Of a DNA stretch of 64,000 bases, positions 24,680 through 34,050 are shown in pieces. Position 1 is the first letter of the stretch. The number at the start of each line of letters is the position of its first letter. The stretch is from Halalkalibacter akibai JCM 9157 (GTDB lineage Bacteria > Bacillota > Bacilli > Bacillales > Bacillaceae_D). The DNA lies in assembly GCF_000513135.1 (NCBI RefSeq), contig NZ_BAUV01000013.1, positions 1 through 64,000 on the forward strand, in the 5' to 3' direction. The position numbers were made by a program, and so were the translations under genes. Below the pieces are notes generated by a model. It made no database searches and was not told the origin of the DNA. It saw only the letters and a list, made by a program, of their open reading frames with translations.

Positions 24680-26075
24680 AAACTATTTTTTTATGTTAAC
24701 TACTCTTTTATTCAGAATGCTCGGTAATGTATTTATTTTTCTTATCCTTGCAAAATACTTGAATGCTGCTGATTTTGGTTTATTTATTTATGTATTTACG
24801 CTTGCGCTATTGCTTGCAATTATCGTTGATTATGGATTTCCACTTAAGCTGTATCGAGACTTAAGCAAAGGAAAGGGAGATTTTGATACTTTAATTCATG
24901 ATTCATATAATGTCAAAGTTTTGTTGTCAGTTGGTTTGTCTTTGGTTGCAGTGATTATATATGTTTTTTCTGATATCTCATTTTATTTTTACTTTATCGT
25001 CATATTTGCTGCTGTCATTAACTCTTTTTGTATCTTTTATACAATACCTCTTCGGGCTGTTGAAAATTTTAAGTTAGATACACTAATTTCGGTTGTTGGA
25101 AATGGCGCCTTGTTTATCTTGGTGATGATGGCTTTATATCTAAATGGAAGTATTGAAGCAATTGCTACAGCAATCTTCATTTCAAGATTGTTCAATTTGA
25201 TCTTTGTCAGGAAGTGCCTAGCACGGTACATGAACACGTTACCGAGTATCTTGAAATTTCCAATTAATAGAATGCCTTTAGACGTATTTCGCTCGAATTT
25301 CCCATTTGCGATCCACTTAGCTGTTGGAACTTTATACATTCAGCTTGACACAATTATCATTAGAAATATTTTAGGAGATATCGATGTTGGGATATACCAG
25401 TCTGCATTTAGGATATTTCTCGGTCTGTTGATCTTTAGTGAAGTATTAAACAATATATATATACCAAGGCTTGCTAAATTTTCTGAAAGTGTTTCTTCCT
25501 TACTAACAGAATCGAAAATGATGTATCGTTATCTCCTATTATTAGGAGCCGTAATATCATTAAGTTTATTTAGCTCCGCTGATGTTCTGGTTGCAATATT
25601 ATATGGACAAGCCAATCCAGACATTATCCTGCTAGTAAAATTATTTACCGTAGCATTACTATTCAGATATATTAGTTCTGTAAATGCAACTTTGCTTACG
25701 ATTAGTGATAAACAGAAAATTCGTGTAATAAGTGTGTCAATTGTCCTATCAATCAGTATTGTTTTAAATCTTCTCATAATTCCTATATACGGAATTATGG
25801 GAGCGGGCGTTATTGTTGTTGTATCATCAATTTTATTATCCATCAGTTATGAACTGTTAACAGTCTTTACTTATAAAAGGACATTTTTGACATATGACGT
25901 ATTGATTTCTTTTTTTATTTTACTAATCGGTTATGGCCTACTTTATGTTTTCAATTATTATTTTGCTTTAGATTTACTAATTAGAATAGTTTCTTCCGTA
26001 TCTGTTTTGCTTATCACTTTTGTTGTTATGGCTCAAGTATTAAAAATAAAGTTTAAAGATGTGAGGTTAAGTTAA
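24672..26075 (+). CDS. Polysaccharide flippase (Wzx, MOP superfamily)
   Basis: 467 residues with about 12-14 membrane helices. The N-terminal pattern with ANFGLFIYVFTLALLL-like text (here LNAADFGLFIYVFTLALLLA) is typical of RfbX/Wzx flippases: a conserved ADFG motif after helix 1 and charged turns between helix pairs. It moves undecaprenyl-linked repeats across the membrane. Position between polymerase (8-nt overlap) and pyruvyltransferase (1-nt gap) supports the role. Base composition is lower in GC than the rml genes, as is usual for exchanged EPS genes. Confidence 0.88.
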   Translation: MVKNYFFMLTTLLFRMLGNVFIFLILAKYLNAADFGLFIYVFTLALLLAIIVDYGFPLKLYRDLSKGKGDFDTLIHDSYNVKVLLSVGLSLVAVIIYVFSDISFYFYFIVIFAAVINSFCIFYTIPLRAVENFKLDTLISVVGNGALFILVMMALYLNGSIEAIATAIFISRLFNLIFVRKCLARYMNTLPSILKFPINRMPLDVFRSNFPFAIHLAVGTLYIQLDTIIIRNILGDIDVGIYQSAFRIFLGLLIFSEVLNNIYIPRLAKFSESVSSLLTESKMMYRYLLLLGAVISLSLFSSADVLVAILYGQANPDIILLVKLFTVALLFRYISSVNATLLTISDKQKIRVISVSIVLSISIVLNLLIIPIYGIMGAGVIVVVSSILLSISYELLTVFTYKRTFLTYDVLISFFILLIGYGLLYVFNYYFALDLLIRIVSSVSVLLITFVVMAQVLKIKFKDVRLS

Positions 26076-26076
26076 T

Positions 26077-27291
26077 ATGAAAATCCTTGTTATTAATCAA
26101 CATTCGAACAATTTTGGGGACGATGCTGCAGGAGTAGCAATGTCTCAGCAAATCCGTAAAAAATTCCCAGAGGCGTCGATAGAATACATTTACCATTCTT
26201 TCAAAGAAGTTTCGCCTATCCCATTCCACGATTCAAAAACAAAGCATCATACTGACCTATTGCTATTTAAAAAAGATATTCCAGATGCATTGAAATACTT
26301 ATGCTCTAGGGCGTTTGGATTTAATCCCCTTAAAAAAGGAACGTTAAACAAAAACGTTAAACTAATTAAAGAAGCAGATGCTGTTATCGTGTCACCGTGT
26401 GGAGCAAATATTGGTATTTACCAAGATTGGATTTTCTTGTTGCGTGTTCTTATAGCTGTCTTAGAAGGAAAAAAGCCAATTTTTCACCTGAATACTATTG
26501 GAAAGAGTAAGAATGTGCTCTTTAATTTCATAGCAAAATACGTATTAAAAAGATCAAAATTGTATGTAAGAGAAAATAAGAGCAAATTAGAGTTAAACTC
26601 CTGGGGACTTAAGCCTGAACATGGAGTAGATACTGCTTTTAGTTTAAAAGAAGATCCTGAATTAATAAATGTTCAATTCAGTGACAGTGAAGATAAATCT
26701 TATATTGCATTCATTCCAACTAGATTTGATAACTGGCATGTTCACTATCGTAATAATTCTATCGATACTAAACTCATGGATACGATTATTCCAGAGATAG
26801 TAAAGGTAGCAAAAACAAATAACCTTGGAATTAAAATAATACCTCACTTAACAGGTTCTTTAGATGAAAGTGATTTTCTTAAAACTTACAAAGATGAGTT
26901 TATTAAACAAGGCTTAGATAAAAACGAAATCTCAGTTGTAAAAGAAGTAAAGACACTTTTTGATTATGAACAAGTTATTAAACACGCGAAATTTGCAGTG
27001 TCAATGAGATATCACGGTGTTATCTTTGCTATCAAGAAAATGGTCCCTTTCCTATCATTATCTTACGAAAACAAAATGTCAGAAGCATGTACCTACTCTG
27101 GGATGCTTGATTATGAAATCAAGATTTCAGAAGCGAACTCAGACGATGTTGCGAGGAAATTGGATGGTTTGCTTAAAAACGATTCGGTGATCCGTGAGAG
27201 CTTAGCTTCAAGATTGAATGTACTAAAGAAGCTATCAAGTCTGCCTATCCAAGGTTTGTACTTAGAGTCATTATTTAAGGATAAAAAATAA
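26077..27291 (+). CDS. Polysaccharide pyruvyl transferase family protein
   Basis: 404 residues. The N-terminal [14 protein letters not shown] loop (compare N-x-GDxx) and the late [17 protein letters not shown] motif are the two main signatures of the PS_pyruv_trans family. Members add a pyruvyl ketal from phosphoenolpyruvate to a sugar, giving the polymer negative charge. The mid-protein [12 protein letters not shown] segment corresponds to the phosphate-binding region. Some relatives have other roles, so pyruvylation is likely, not certain. It ends 23 nt before rmlA. Confidence 0.85.
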   Translation: MKILVINQHSNNFGDDAAGVAMSQQIRKKFPEASIEYIYHSFKEVSPIPFHDSKTKHHTDLLLFKKDIPDALKYLCSRAFGFNPLKKGTLNKNVKLIKEADAVIVSPCGANIGIYQDWIFLLRVLIAVLEGKKPIFHLNTIGKSKNVLFNFIAKYVLKRSKLYVRENKSKLELNSWGLKPEHGVDTAFSLKEDPELINVQFSDSEDKSYIAFIPTRFDNWHVHYRNNSIDTKLMDTIIPEIVKVAKTNNLGIKIIPHLTGSLDESDFLKTYKDEFIKQGLDKNEISVVKEVKTLFDYEQVIKHAKFAVSMRYHGVIFAIKKMVPFLSLSYENKMSEACTYSGMLDYEIKISEANSDDVARKLDGLLKNDSVIRESLASRLNVLKKLSSLPIQGLYLESLFKDKK

Positions 27292-27314
27292 AGAATATAA
27301 AGAAGGTGTTTGGT

Positions 27315-28199
27315 ATGAAAGGAATTATACTTGCTGGTGGGAGTGGAACAAGGTTATATCCTTTAACTAAAGCAGTATCTAAACAATTACTGCCAGTATA
27401 TGATAAACCAATGATTTATTATCCAATCTCAATTTTAATGCTTGCTGGCATTCGTGACATTTTAATTATTTCCACATCACAGGATACACCACGATTCCAA
27501 CAACTTCTAGGGAATGGACATGAGCTTGGCGTTCATCTGGAATACGCTGTTCAAGAGTCTCCTGATGGACTTGCTCAGGCTTTTCTTATTGGTGAGGACT
27601 TTATTGGCGATGATAATGTTGCTCTTGTATTAGGAGATAACATCTTCTACGGACATGGATTTACTAATCTATTAGAAAATGCAGTAATCCGTCAGACAGG
27701 TGCAACCGTATTTGGTTACAATGTAAAGGACCCAGAACGTTTTGGAGTAGTTGAGTTTGATCGTGATGGGATGGCTGTATCAATTGAAGAAAAACCAGAA
27801 GTTCCAAAATCAACATATGCTGTAACAGGTTTATATTTTTATGATAATCGAGTAGTTGAAATCGCTAAGCAAGTTAAGCCTTCTCCAAGAGGTGAACTTG
27901 AAATTACGGACGTGAACAAGGCGTATTTGGAAAGTGGAGAGCTTCATGTAGAGTTATTAGGTCGTGGATTTGCTTGGCTTGATACGGGTACACATGAATC
28001 ATTACTTGAAGCTTCAACTTTTATTGAGACAGTAGAAAAACGTCAAAGTTTAAAAGTGGCTTGCTTGGAAGAAATCGCTTATCGCAAAGGGTATATCAGT
28101 ACAGAACAATTGTTAGAATTAGCTGAACCTCTAAAGAAAAATGAGTATGGTCAATATTTAATTCGTTTAGCAAATTCAAATATTATCAGGCCATCTTAG
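27315..28199 (+). CDS. rmlA: Glucose-1-phosphate thymidylyltransferase
   Basis: 294 residues. [37 protein letters not shown] is the full RmlA nucleotide-binding start; [10 protein letters not shown]-type text (here [13 protein letters not shown]) and the VEEKP-like [10 protein letters not shown] follow. It makes dTDP-glucose from dTTP and glucose-1-phosphate, first step of dTDP-rhamnose synthesis. The start is ATG 27315, six nt after AGAAGGTG; the GTG at 27306 lies inside the ribosome site. First of four rml genes in the order ACDB. Confidence 0.96.
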   Translation: MKGIILAGGSGTRLYPLTKAVSKQLLPVYDKPMIYYPISILMLAGIRDILIISTSQDTPRFQQLLGNGHELGVHLEYAVQESPDGLAQAFLIGEDFIGDDNVALVLGDNIFYGHGFTNLLENAVIRQTGATVFGYNVKDPERFGVVEFDRDGMAVSIEEKPEVPKSTYAVTGLYFYDNRVVEIAKQVKPSPRGELEITDVNKAYLESGELHVELLGRGFAWLDTGTHESLLEASTFIETVEKRQSLKVACLEEIAYRKGYISTEQLLELAEPLKKNEYGQYLIRLANSNIIRPS

Positions 28200-28292
28200 A
28201 ACTAGTATTTAGTTTATCAATTTTATATCTATACCTTATATAGCTAGGAAATAGATAAGGATTAAATAAAATTCTAGATAGGTGGTAATAAT

Positions 28293-28856
28293 ATGGAAAT
28301 CAAAGAAACTCCCTTACAAGGCGTTGTTATAATTGAACCGAAAGTATTCGGTGATCACCGCGGTTGGTTTATGGAAACGTACAGCGAAGTTAAATTCAAA
28401 GAAGCGGGAATCAACTTAGTTTTTGTCCAAGACAATCATTCTTTTTCGGCAACGAAAGGAACCCTTCGCGGTTTACACTATCAACTAAGTCCAAAAGCAC
28501 AGAGCAAGCTTGTTCGTTGTACAAAAGGGGCCATTTATGATGTGGCAGTTGACATTCGAAAAGGCAGTCCTACATATGGACAGTGGTTCGGCATCGAACT
28601 CTCAGCTGAAAATAAAAAGCAATTATTAGTACCGAAAGGCTTTGCACATGGCTTTATGACACTAACGGAAGAGGCAGAAGTTCAATACAAAGTGGACGAA
28701 CTCTATGCACCGGAGTGTGACCGGGGCATTATGTGGAATGACCCAGTTATTGGAATTAAATGGCCGATGAATATTCAACCAGTCTTATCTGAAAAAGACA
28801 AAGACGCACCAATTTTACAAGAAGCAGACAATAACTTTGTTTATGGTGATAAATAA
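28293..28856 (+). CDS. rmlC: dTDP-4-dehydrorhamnose 3,5-epimerase
   Basis: 187 residues of the RmlC cupin fold. FGDHRGWFMETY, FVQDNHSFSATKGTLRGLHYQ (with the catalytic His) and KGFAHGFMTL are complete, with a C-terminal YAPECDRGIMWNDP segment. Third chemical step of dTDP-L-rhamnose synthesis. Ninety-three AT-rich bases separate it from rmlA without an obvious terminator. Its TAA abuts the rmlD ATG, so the two are coupled. Confidence 0.96.
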   Translation: MEIKETPLQGVVIIEPKVFGDHRGWFMETYSEVKFKEAGINLVFVQDNHSFSATKGTLRGLHYQLSPKAQSKLVRCTKGAIYDVAVDIRKGSPTYGQWFGIELSAENKKQLLVPKGFAHGFMTLTEEAEVQYKVDELYAPECDRGIMWNDPVIGIKWPMNIQPVLSEKDKDAPILQEADNNFVYGDK

Positions 28857-29699
28857 ATGAAGATATTAGTAACAGGGTATACAGGACAATTAGGTTATGA
28901 CGTCGTTCAGGAAGGAACGAAGCGTGGGTTTGAAATGGTCGGTATTGGCTCAAATGATGTAGATATTACGAGTGAAGAAAGTGTATCTGCATATATCTCA
29001 AATTTGAACCCGGATGCCCTTATCCATTGTGCAGCTTACACAGCTGTAGATAAGGCAGAAGATGATCGAGAAACAGTTTGGAACGTGAATGTGAATGGGA
29101 CGAAGTACTTGGCAGAAGCAGCAAAGTCAGTTAATGCAAAATTCATGTATATCAGTACAGATTATGTTTTTGACGGTAAGGGTGAAACACCATTTATCGA
29201 AAGCGATAAAACAAATCCGATTGGTTACTACGGGTTAACAAAGCTCAACGGTGAAAAAGCAGTTCTAGAATTGCTGGAACAAGCCTATATTGTTCGAATT
29301 TCCTGGGTGTTTGGAAGAAATGGAAATAATTTTGTGAATACTATGCTTCGCTTAGCTGAGGCACGTGATGAGTTAAATGTAGTAGGAGACCAATACGGTT
29401 CTCCCACATACACGTTTGATCTTGCTCGTTTATTAATTGATATGATACAAACGGATAGATACGGAGTTTATCATGCTTCTAATGAAGGTTTTTGTTCGTG
29501 GGCTGAATTTGCAACTGAAGTTTTTAAACAGGCAGATAAACAAGTTAAAGTTCATGCAATTGCGACTGAAGACTATCCAACAAGAGCAGTCCGACCGAAG
29601 AATTCGCGCATGTCAAAACAAAAACTTATTGAAAATGGCTTCAATCCACTACCAAGTTGGCAAGGTGCGTTGAGCCACTATTTAAAAGATCTATCTTAA
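28857..29699 (+). CDS. rmlD: dTDP-4-dehydrorhamnose reductase
   Basis: 280 residues of the short-chain dehydrogenase (RmlD) family. The N-terminal GYTGQLGYDV is the NAD(P)H loop; HCAAYTAVDKAEDD and the catalytic YGLTK (Tyr-x3-Lys) follow; STDYVFDG precedes it. It reduces the 4-keto group in the last step to dTDP-L-rhamnose. Starts directly at the stop of rmlC. Confidence 0.96.
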   Translation: MKILVTGYTGQLGYDVVQEGTKRGFEMVGIGSNDVDITSEESVSAYISNLNPDALIHCAAYTAVDKAEDDRETVWNVNVNGTKYLAEAAKSVNAKFMYISTDYVFDGKGETPFIESDKTNPIGYYGLTKLNGEKAVLELLEQAYIVRISWVFGRNGNNFVNTMLRLAEARDELNVVGDQYGSPTYTFDLARLLIDMIQTDRYGVYHASNEGFCSWAEFATEVFKQADKQVKVHAIATEDYPTRAVRPKNSRMSKQKLIENGFNPLPSWQGALSHYLKDLS

Positions 29700-29711
29700 G
29701 AGGTGAAGTAA

Positions 29712-30743
29712 ATGGTAAAGAAAAAAGTGCTGGTAACAGGCGGGGCAGGTTTTATTGGAGGAAATTTTGTTCAATACATGGTGAAAAAGTATCCTCAGTA
29801 TGACATTTATAATTTAGATTTGTTAACTTATGCAGGTGACTTAACTAAGCATAAAGAAATTGAAAATGAAGAAAATTATCATTTTCTTAAAGCAGACATT
29901 GCTGACCGAGATGCGATCTTTGCGTTGTTTGAAACAGAAAAATTTGACTATGTTACGCATTTTGCGGCGGAAAGTCATGTTGACCGCTCGATTACAGACC
30001 CAGGAATCTTTGTGAAGACGAATGTACTTGGAACACAGGTACTTCTAGATGCATCAAAAAAGATTGGTGTAACAAAGTTTGTCCATGTTTCAACAGATGA
30101 AGTTTACGGAGAGTTAGACTTCGACCCGACGACATTCTTTACAGAAGAGACACCATTAGAACCAAACAGCCCATATAGCGCAAGTAAAGCTTCATCTGAT
30201 TTATTAGTACGTGCCTATCATGAGACATATGGATTACCAATGAACATTACACGTTGTTCAAACAACTACGGACCCTATCATTTCCCAGAGAAGCTGATTC
30301 CGTTAACAATATCGAGAGTATTAAATGAAGAAAAAGTACCAGTATATGGTGATGGAAAGAATATCCGTGATTGGTTACATGTCATTGACCATTGTGCGGC
30401 GATTGACCTTGTCCTACATGAAGGAGTAAACGGTGAAGTATATAACGTAGGTGGACATAACGAACGTACCAATCTAGAAGTTGTTAAAACGATTATGAGC
30501 ACATTAGGCAGGTCGGAAGACCTTATTGAGTTTGTCGCAGATCGTCTTGGACATGATAAGCGCTATGCGATTGATCCAACAAAATTGGAACAGCTTGGCT
30601 GGAAACCAACATACAACTTTGAAAAAGGAATCGCTCAAACAATCCAGTGGTATTTAGATAACAAGGATTGGTGGGAGCAAATTATAAGTGGTGAATATCA
30701 AAAGTATTTTGAAAAACAGTATACGTCTAAGTTACAGTCGTAA
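29712..30743 (+). CDS. rmlB: dTDP-glucose 4,6-dehydratase
   Basis: 343 residues, extended SDR family. GGAGFIGGNFVQYM binds NAD, HFAAESHVDRSI and STDEVYGEL supply the active-site Asp-Glu pair, and PYSASKASSD holds the catalytic YxxxK. It converts dTDP-glucose to the 4-keto-6-deoxy sugar, second step of the pathway. ATG 29712 follows AGAGGTG. It is last in the block, with a strong terminator behind it. Confidence 0.96.
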   Translation: MVKKKVLVTGGAGFIGGNFVQYMVKKYPQYDIYNLDLLTYAGDLTKHKEIENEENYHFLKADIADRDAIFALFETEKFDYVTHFAAESHVDRSITDPGIFVKTNVLGTQVLLDASKKIGVTKFVHVSTDEVYGELDFDPTTFFTEETPLEPNSPYSASKASSDLLVRAYHETYGLPMNITRCSNNYGPYHFPEKLIPLTISRVLNEEKVPVYGDGKNIRDWLHVIDHCAAIDLVLHEGVNGEVYNVGGHNERTNLEVVKTIMSTLGRSEDLIEFVADRLGHDKRYAIDPTKLEQLGWKPTYNFEKGIAQTIQWYLDNKDWWEQIISGEYQKYFEKQYTSKLQS

Positions 30744-30785
30744 TAAAAATCCCGAGTTTTAATTATGAGCTCGGGATTTTTATTG
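30744..30785 (+). terminator. Terminator of the polysaccharide operon
   Basis: AAAAATCCCGAG and CTCGGGATTTTT form a 12-bp stem ending in T-run. Confidence 0.93.
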
Positions 30786-31341
30786 TTTGAATGGTGTTTT
30801 TATAAGTTAATATTATAAATTTCTCTTATAATATTGGGAACTTCATAGATTATTATCACAGTGCTTAAGTTTGTAGTGATTTTTTTATTGAGATTTCTCT
30901 ATATAAACAGATATAGATATGGAGTGGCATCTTAAAAAGTCTATGTGTGTGAAAATTTCACTTCAGAAACTAACAAAAAACGAACATTATAGTTTGTTTT
31001 TTTATAATTTTGCCCGTCATTTGGGTTAATAGTTTTCAATTTAATTTGCTTTTTTGTACTATAATGTAGTTGAAGCCAAAAAGTTTATGTTTGGCGAAAA
31101 GCGGTTGAAAATTACAGTGGAATCTAATTTTCTAACCAAATGTATGATAAAATATCGCGAAAAATTCATTCCAAAAATAGTGCGAGTGAAACTAGATGAA
31201 CTATCTCCGAAAAGAGGTCGAAAAATAGTAGTAGAAGTGCTGGATGACAAGGTAGAAGAGTAGATCGCAAAATAGAAGTGATTAAAGATGTTAGAGAACA
31301 AAAACAACTACAACTGATCTTATAGAGTAAATTATAACTTT
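30786..31341. other. Gene-poor stretch with a doubtful 69-codon frame
   Basis: 556 AT-rich bases. A frame from TTG 31054 to 31263 (69 codons; lysine- and valine-rich, ending VEVLDDKVEE) has no convincing ribosome site and is not recognised. A weak hairpin AAAAAACGAAC / GTTTGTTTTTT lies at about 30975-31003. The rest shows nothing and may be decayed mobile DNA leading into the transposase relic. Confidence 0.4.
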
Positions 31342-31600
31342 AAGCCGCCTTTATATATTGTCACTGATGCAGCCTATGGTAGTGAACAAACAACGCAAAT
31401 ATATTCGAACAAGAGCGTATCCCTTTAATAACGTATAACATGTATCGTAAACAGAAGAAAAGATTAATGCTTTCGCACCCAACCAATTGCAAAAGGCTTC
31501 TAAGACGTTAAGGCTATTTTGCATCACCCGTTGTCAGTGAGAGACGGTGGTCAACTTGAGAATGTATATCGCCATGAGCGACAATGTGGAGACTAAATTA
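31342..31600 (+). mobile_element. Transposase relic (IS1182-like DDE transposase)
   Basis: Translation from 31342 gives PPLYIVTDAAYGSEQTTQ; a shift of frame near 31395 continues IFEQERIPLITYNMYRKQKKR, and a further shift gives ENVYRHERQCGD. The TDAAYGSE segment is the second-Asp region of IS1182/IS5-type DDE transposases, followed by the usual YNMYRKxKK stretch. At least two frame breaks and no intact ends were seen, so it is inactive. It marks the right border of the polysaccharide block. Confidence 0.6.
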
Positions 31601-31613
31601 TGAAAAGTCCAAC

Positions 31614-31656
31614 TTAAAAGGTTCCGAACACCATTTTTGATGTCGGAACCTTTTAA
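31614..31656. terminator. Hairpin terminator
   Basis: TTAAAAGGTTCCGA (31614-31627) and TCGGAACCTTTTAA (31643-31656) form a 14-bp perfect stem. It lies about 100 nt beyond the stop of the beta-helix gene (minus strand) and just after the transposase relic. Confidence 0.65.
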
Positions 31657-31758
31657 CAATTATTTTTGGCTAGTTATGTTTGAGCCTCTTCCTTTATCGG
31701 TTAATTACTAAAATCCTTTTTAAAAAACCATATAGGAAAGGTAAGTTACCAAAAATGT

Positions 31759-33459
31759 TTATACTGCTTGTAAAAGTAGGCCTTCATCAAAGATAGCTTT
31801 ATTTCCAGGCGAAACTTCACAACGTACAAACAATGAAGTGAACATATCTTTAACGGGTCTTTCTACTACTAAATACTCCCAACCTGTGCCGCTATGTTTA
31901 GTCGTAGAAGCGATAGCGGATCCTCCCACGAAAGCATACAGAGCAATTTTTGCTCCTCCATTTTCTTTACAATGGACCCACATGCCTAATTTTAATCGTG
32001 ATCCTTGGAAATGATGAATATTTAAATCTTGTTTTAAAAAAGCTAATTCGTGGTTAGCTGTTATTAGTGCACTAAATCTGCTCCTTGCCATCGTTGTTTC
32101 TCTTAATAAGGAGTGTCCAGCGCCTCCGGCTGTCCAATGAGCAGGAAGAGAAGTATCCCATGTCTCAAAACTAGGGTTTGACAATTGGTTAGTGGGAATG
32201 GTGGTTGCTAATTCAATGATATTATTACAATCTTGTGCAGTTTGCTCACTAATTTTTCCTAATTTATTATGATTAAAGTTGTTTGACTTTGAAACGTAAA
32301 TTTTCGCTCCTGCTCCAATAAAAAGGCCAAATTCTTGTGTCTTAATATGTTGGTCATCATAACATATATTTCCCTCAATAATAATATTTGTCGCTTTATT
32401 AGCAATGAAAATTCCATGTCTATGAACTTCATCTAAACCGTTGGATTGATTATTATTAAAGCACTCATTTCCAAGTATTCTAAAGTAAGCCATTTTAGTA
32501 TTATTAATGTTTATTCCATCATAATGATTTTTAAAACAATAATTTCCTTGGATTAAGATATGTTGAGAAAGTCCTTGTTTAAAATCTTCACCTATAACAA
32601 TCCCTCCATCTCCATTTCGATAGGCGTGGTTTCCGATAAGATTACAGTATTTAGGACCGTCAATGATATTAAATCCTTCCCTTTTATTATCAAAACTATG
32701 ACAATTAAGAATATCGCAGTTCTGACAATCGAATTTCAATTGAAGTCCGAATCCATCTGAACCCCAGCTGTAGCAATCTATAAATTTGCAATTCTTCGAA
32801 TTTTGATAGATTCCATTTGTTGTGACATTACCATAAAATTTGCAAGACCGAGCGGTGATTTTATTACTATTATTAGCGATGAATCCATTTCCTCTATGAT
32901 TTCTAACAGTAACTTTGTCGATAATAACATTTGAACATCCAGATAGTTGTAAGGAATGTTCGGATGACGATGTTTGTTTCTCTTTATTGCCATCAAACGT
33001 AATACCTGTAATGGAGAAATCAGAAACATTTGTAAACTTCCATAATTGTGTATTAGTGTTGTCTTTAAGTTTAATAACACCGGTTCCATTAATAGAAAGA
33101 CGCTTAGTAACTTCTATATATGATGTTACAAATGTACCATCAGGGATGAATAATGTATCCCCGTTTTTAGCATAATTAATGATAGCTTGAATAATCTTTG
33201 TCTCATCAGACCCATCACCTCTTGCTCCTGTAAGTGGTGATGGTGGGTACATAATATTAATTCCACGTGATTCAAGATTGGTCGCGTTCTTGATGGACTG
33301 CTCTTTTAGTATCTGAATCTTTTGAGAAAAAGACATTCCTTTATCGTTTATAAGCTCCTTTTGAGACGACAGATGCTCTCTTATTCCAGCTATTCTATAG
33401 CCATAAAAAATGGCTAAGAGCCAAAGTAGAAAGTTTACAATGAAATTTCTTCGATCCAC
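31759..33459 (-). CDS. Right-handed beta-helix protein, pectate-lyase-3 type, with C-terminal binding module
   Basis: 566 residues. The N-terminus MDRRNFIVNFLLWLLAIFYGY has RRxFI plus a hydrophobic helix, compatible with a Tat-type or plain membrane signal. GARGDGSDETKIIQAIINYAKNGDTLFIPDGTFVTS is the classic start of the pectate_lyase_3 beta-helix family; repeating short strands follow to about residue 420. The last 150 residues (NPSFETWDTSLPAHW... to the end) form a jelly-roll-like carbohydrate-binding module. Such proteins act as polysaccharide lyases, hydrolases or epimerases. Placed opposite the EPS operon, it may act on the exported polymer, but substrate and activity are inference. Confidence 0.75.
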   Translation of the reverse strand: MDRRNFIVNFLLWLLAIFYGYRIAGIREHLSSQKELINDKGMSFSQKIQILKEQSIKNATNLESRGINIMYPPSPLTGARGDGSDETKIIQAIINYAKNGDTLFIPDGTFVTSYIEVTKRLSINGTGVIKLKDNTNTQLWKFTNVSDFSITGITFDGNKEKQTSSSEHSLQLSGCSNVIIDKVTVRNHRGNGFIANNSNKITARSCKFYGNVTTNGIYQNSKNCKFIDCYSWGSDGFGLQLKFDCQNCDILNCHSFDNKREGFNIIDGPKYCNLIGNHAYRNGDGGIVIGEDFKQGLSQHILIQGNYCFKNHYDGININNTKMAYFRILGNECFNNNQSNGLDEVHRHGIFIANKATNIIIEGNICYDDQHIKTQEFGLFIGAGAKIYVSKSNNFNHNKLGKISEQTAQDCNNIIELATTIPTNQLSNPSFETWDTSLPAHWTAGGAGHSLLRETTMARSRFSALITANHELAFLKQDLNIHHFQGSRLKLGMWVHCKENGGAKIALYAFVGGSAIASTTKHSGTGWEYLVVERPVKDMFTSLFVRCEVSPGNKAIFDEGLLLQAV

Positions 33460-33722
33460 ATTTATCCCTCCTGCTAAAATAATACCCTATTAAGACATGT
33501 GTGTCATTGTTTTGGTAAACAGTTTCTCCTCGGAATGTGTGGTAGGTTGTAAACATGTTTATGCCTACCTTTAACCTCGAGTAGGATTTGCCAGCATGAA
33601 ATGTATTGACTATAGATTAGACATGTGAGGTACAAAACAGCAAATTATAGACAAAAAATCATACTACTTTCAAAACTAAAATCAAGTGTAATTTTCCATT
33701 TTAAAAAGCCACGAAGATTGAT

Positions 33723-34050
33723 GTGTGCCCCGCATGTCTAACAGTTAGGTGATGAAAGTCCACTACAGGCTTGGTGGTGGGAACTGTTAGCGAATGCAAG
33801 GGTGCCTAAGATGATTTACAATCTGAAGGAAGCCGGACGAGTTTCCCATACAAAACGAACTCCAACACTTCCCAAATCTTCTACAGTAAATCGAACAAAG
33901 AATCTTGGACTAACTGATGTGAGAAGTATGCATCGACCACAGAAAACATCAAAAGATGGCTACACTCTATAACATAGGGTGGAACCTGAATATACAGCGG
34001 AAGTGTGCAGTGTATATCACGATGAGCGAGATAATCTCAACAGGGCTTAT
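33723..34050 (+). mobile_element. Group II intron relic (5' ribozyme part, ORF missing)
   Basis: Starting GTGTGCCC, the stretch carries the conserved domain I text of bacterial group II introns: GATGAAAGTCCACTACAGGC, GGTGGGAACTGTTAGCGAATGCAAGGGTGCC, AATCTGAAGGAAGCCGGACG, the CGAACTCC / ACTTCC segments and TCAAAAGATGGCTAC, then GGTGGAACCTG and ATCACGATGAGCGAGATAAT. No reverse-transcriptase frame and no domain V hairpin follow, so only the 5' part survives and splicing is impossible. The 33460-33722 stretch before it holds nothing recognised. Confidence 0.75.

Noticed and set aside
31054-31263. 69-codon plus-strand frame as a gene
   Set aside because: No ribosome site, no family, TTG start, and it sits in decayed DNA; kept only as a note in the region entry.
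32560-33175. Plus-strand frames opposite the beta-helix gene
   Set aside because: They are antisense shadows of a clear, full-length domain protein with no start signals.
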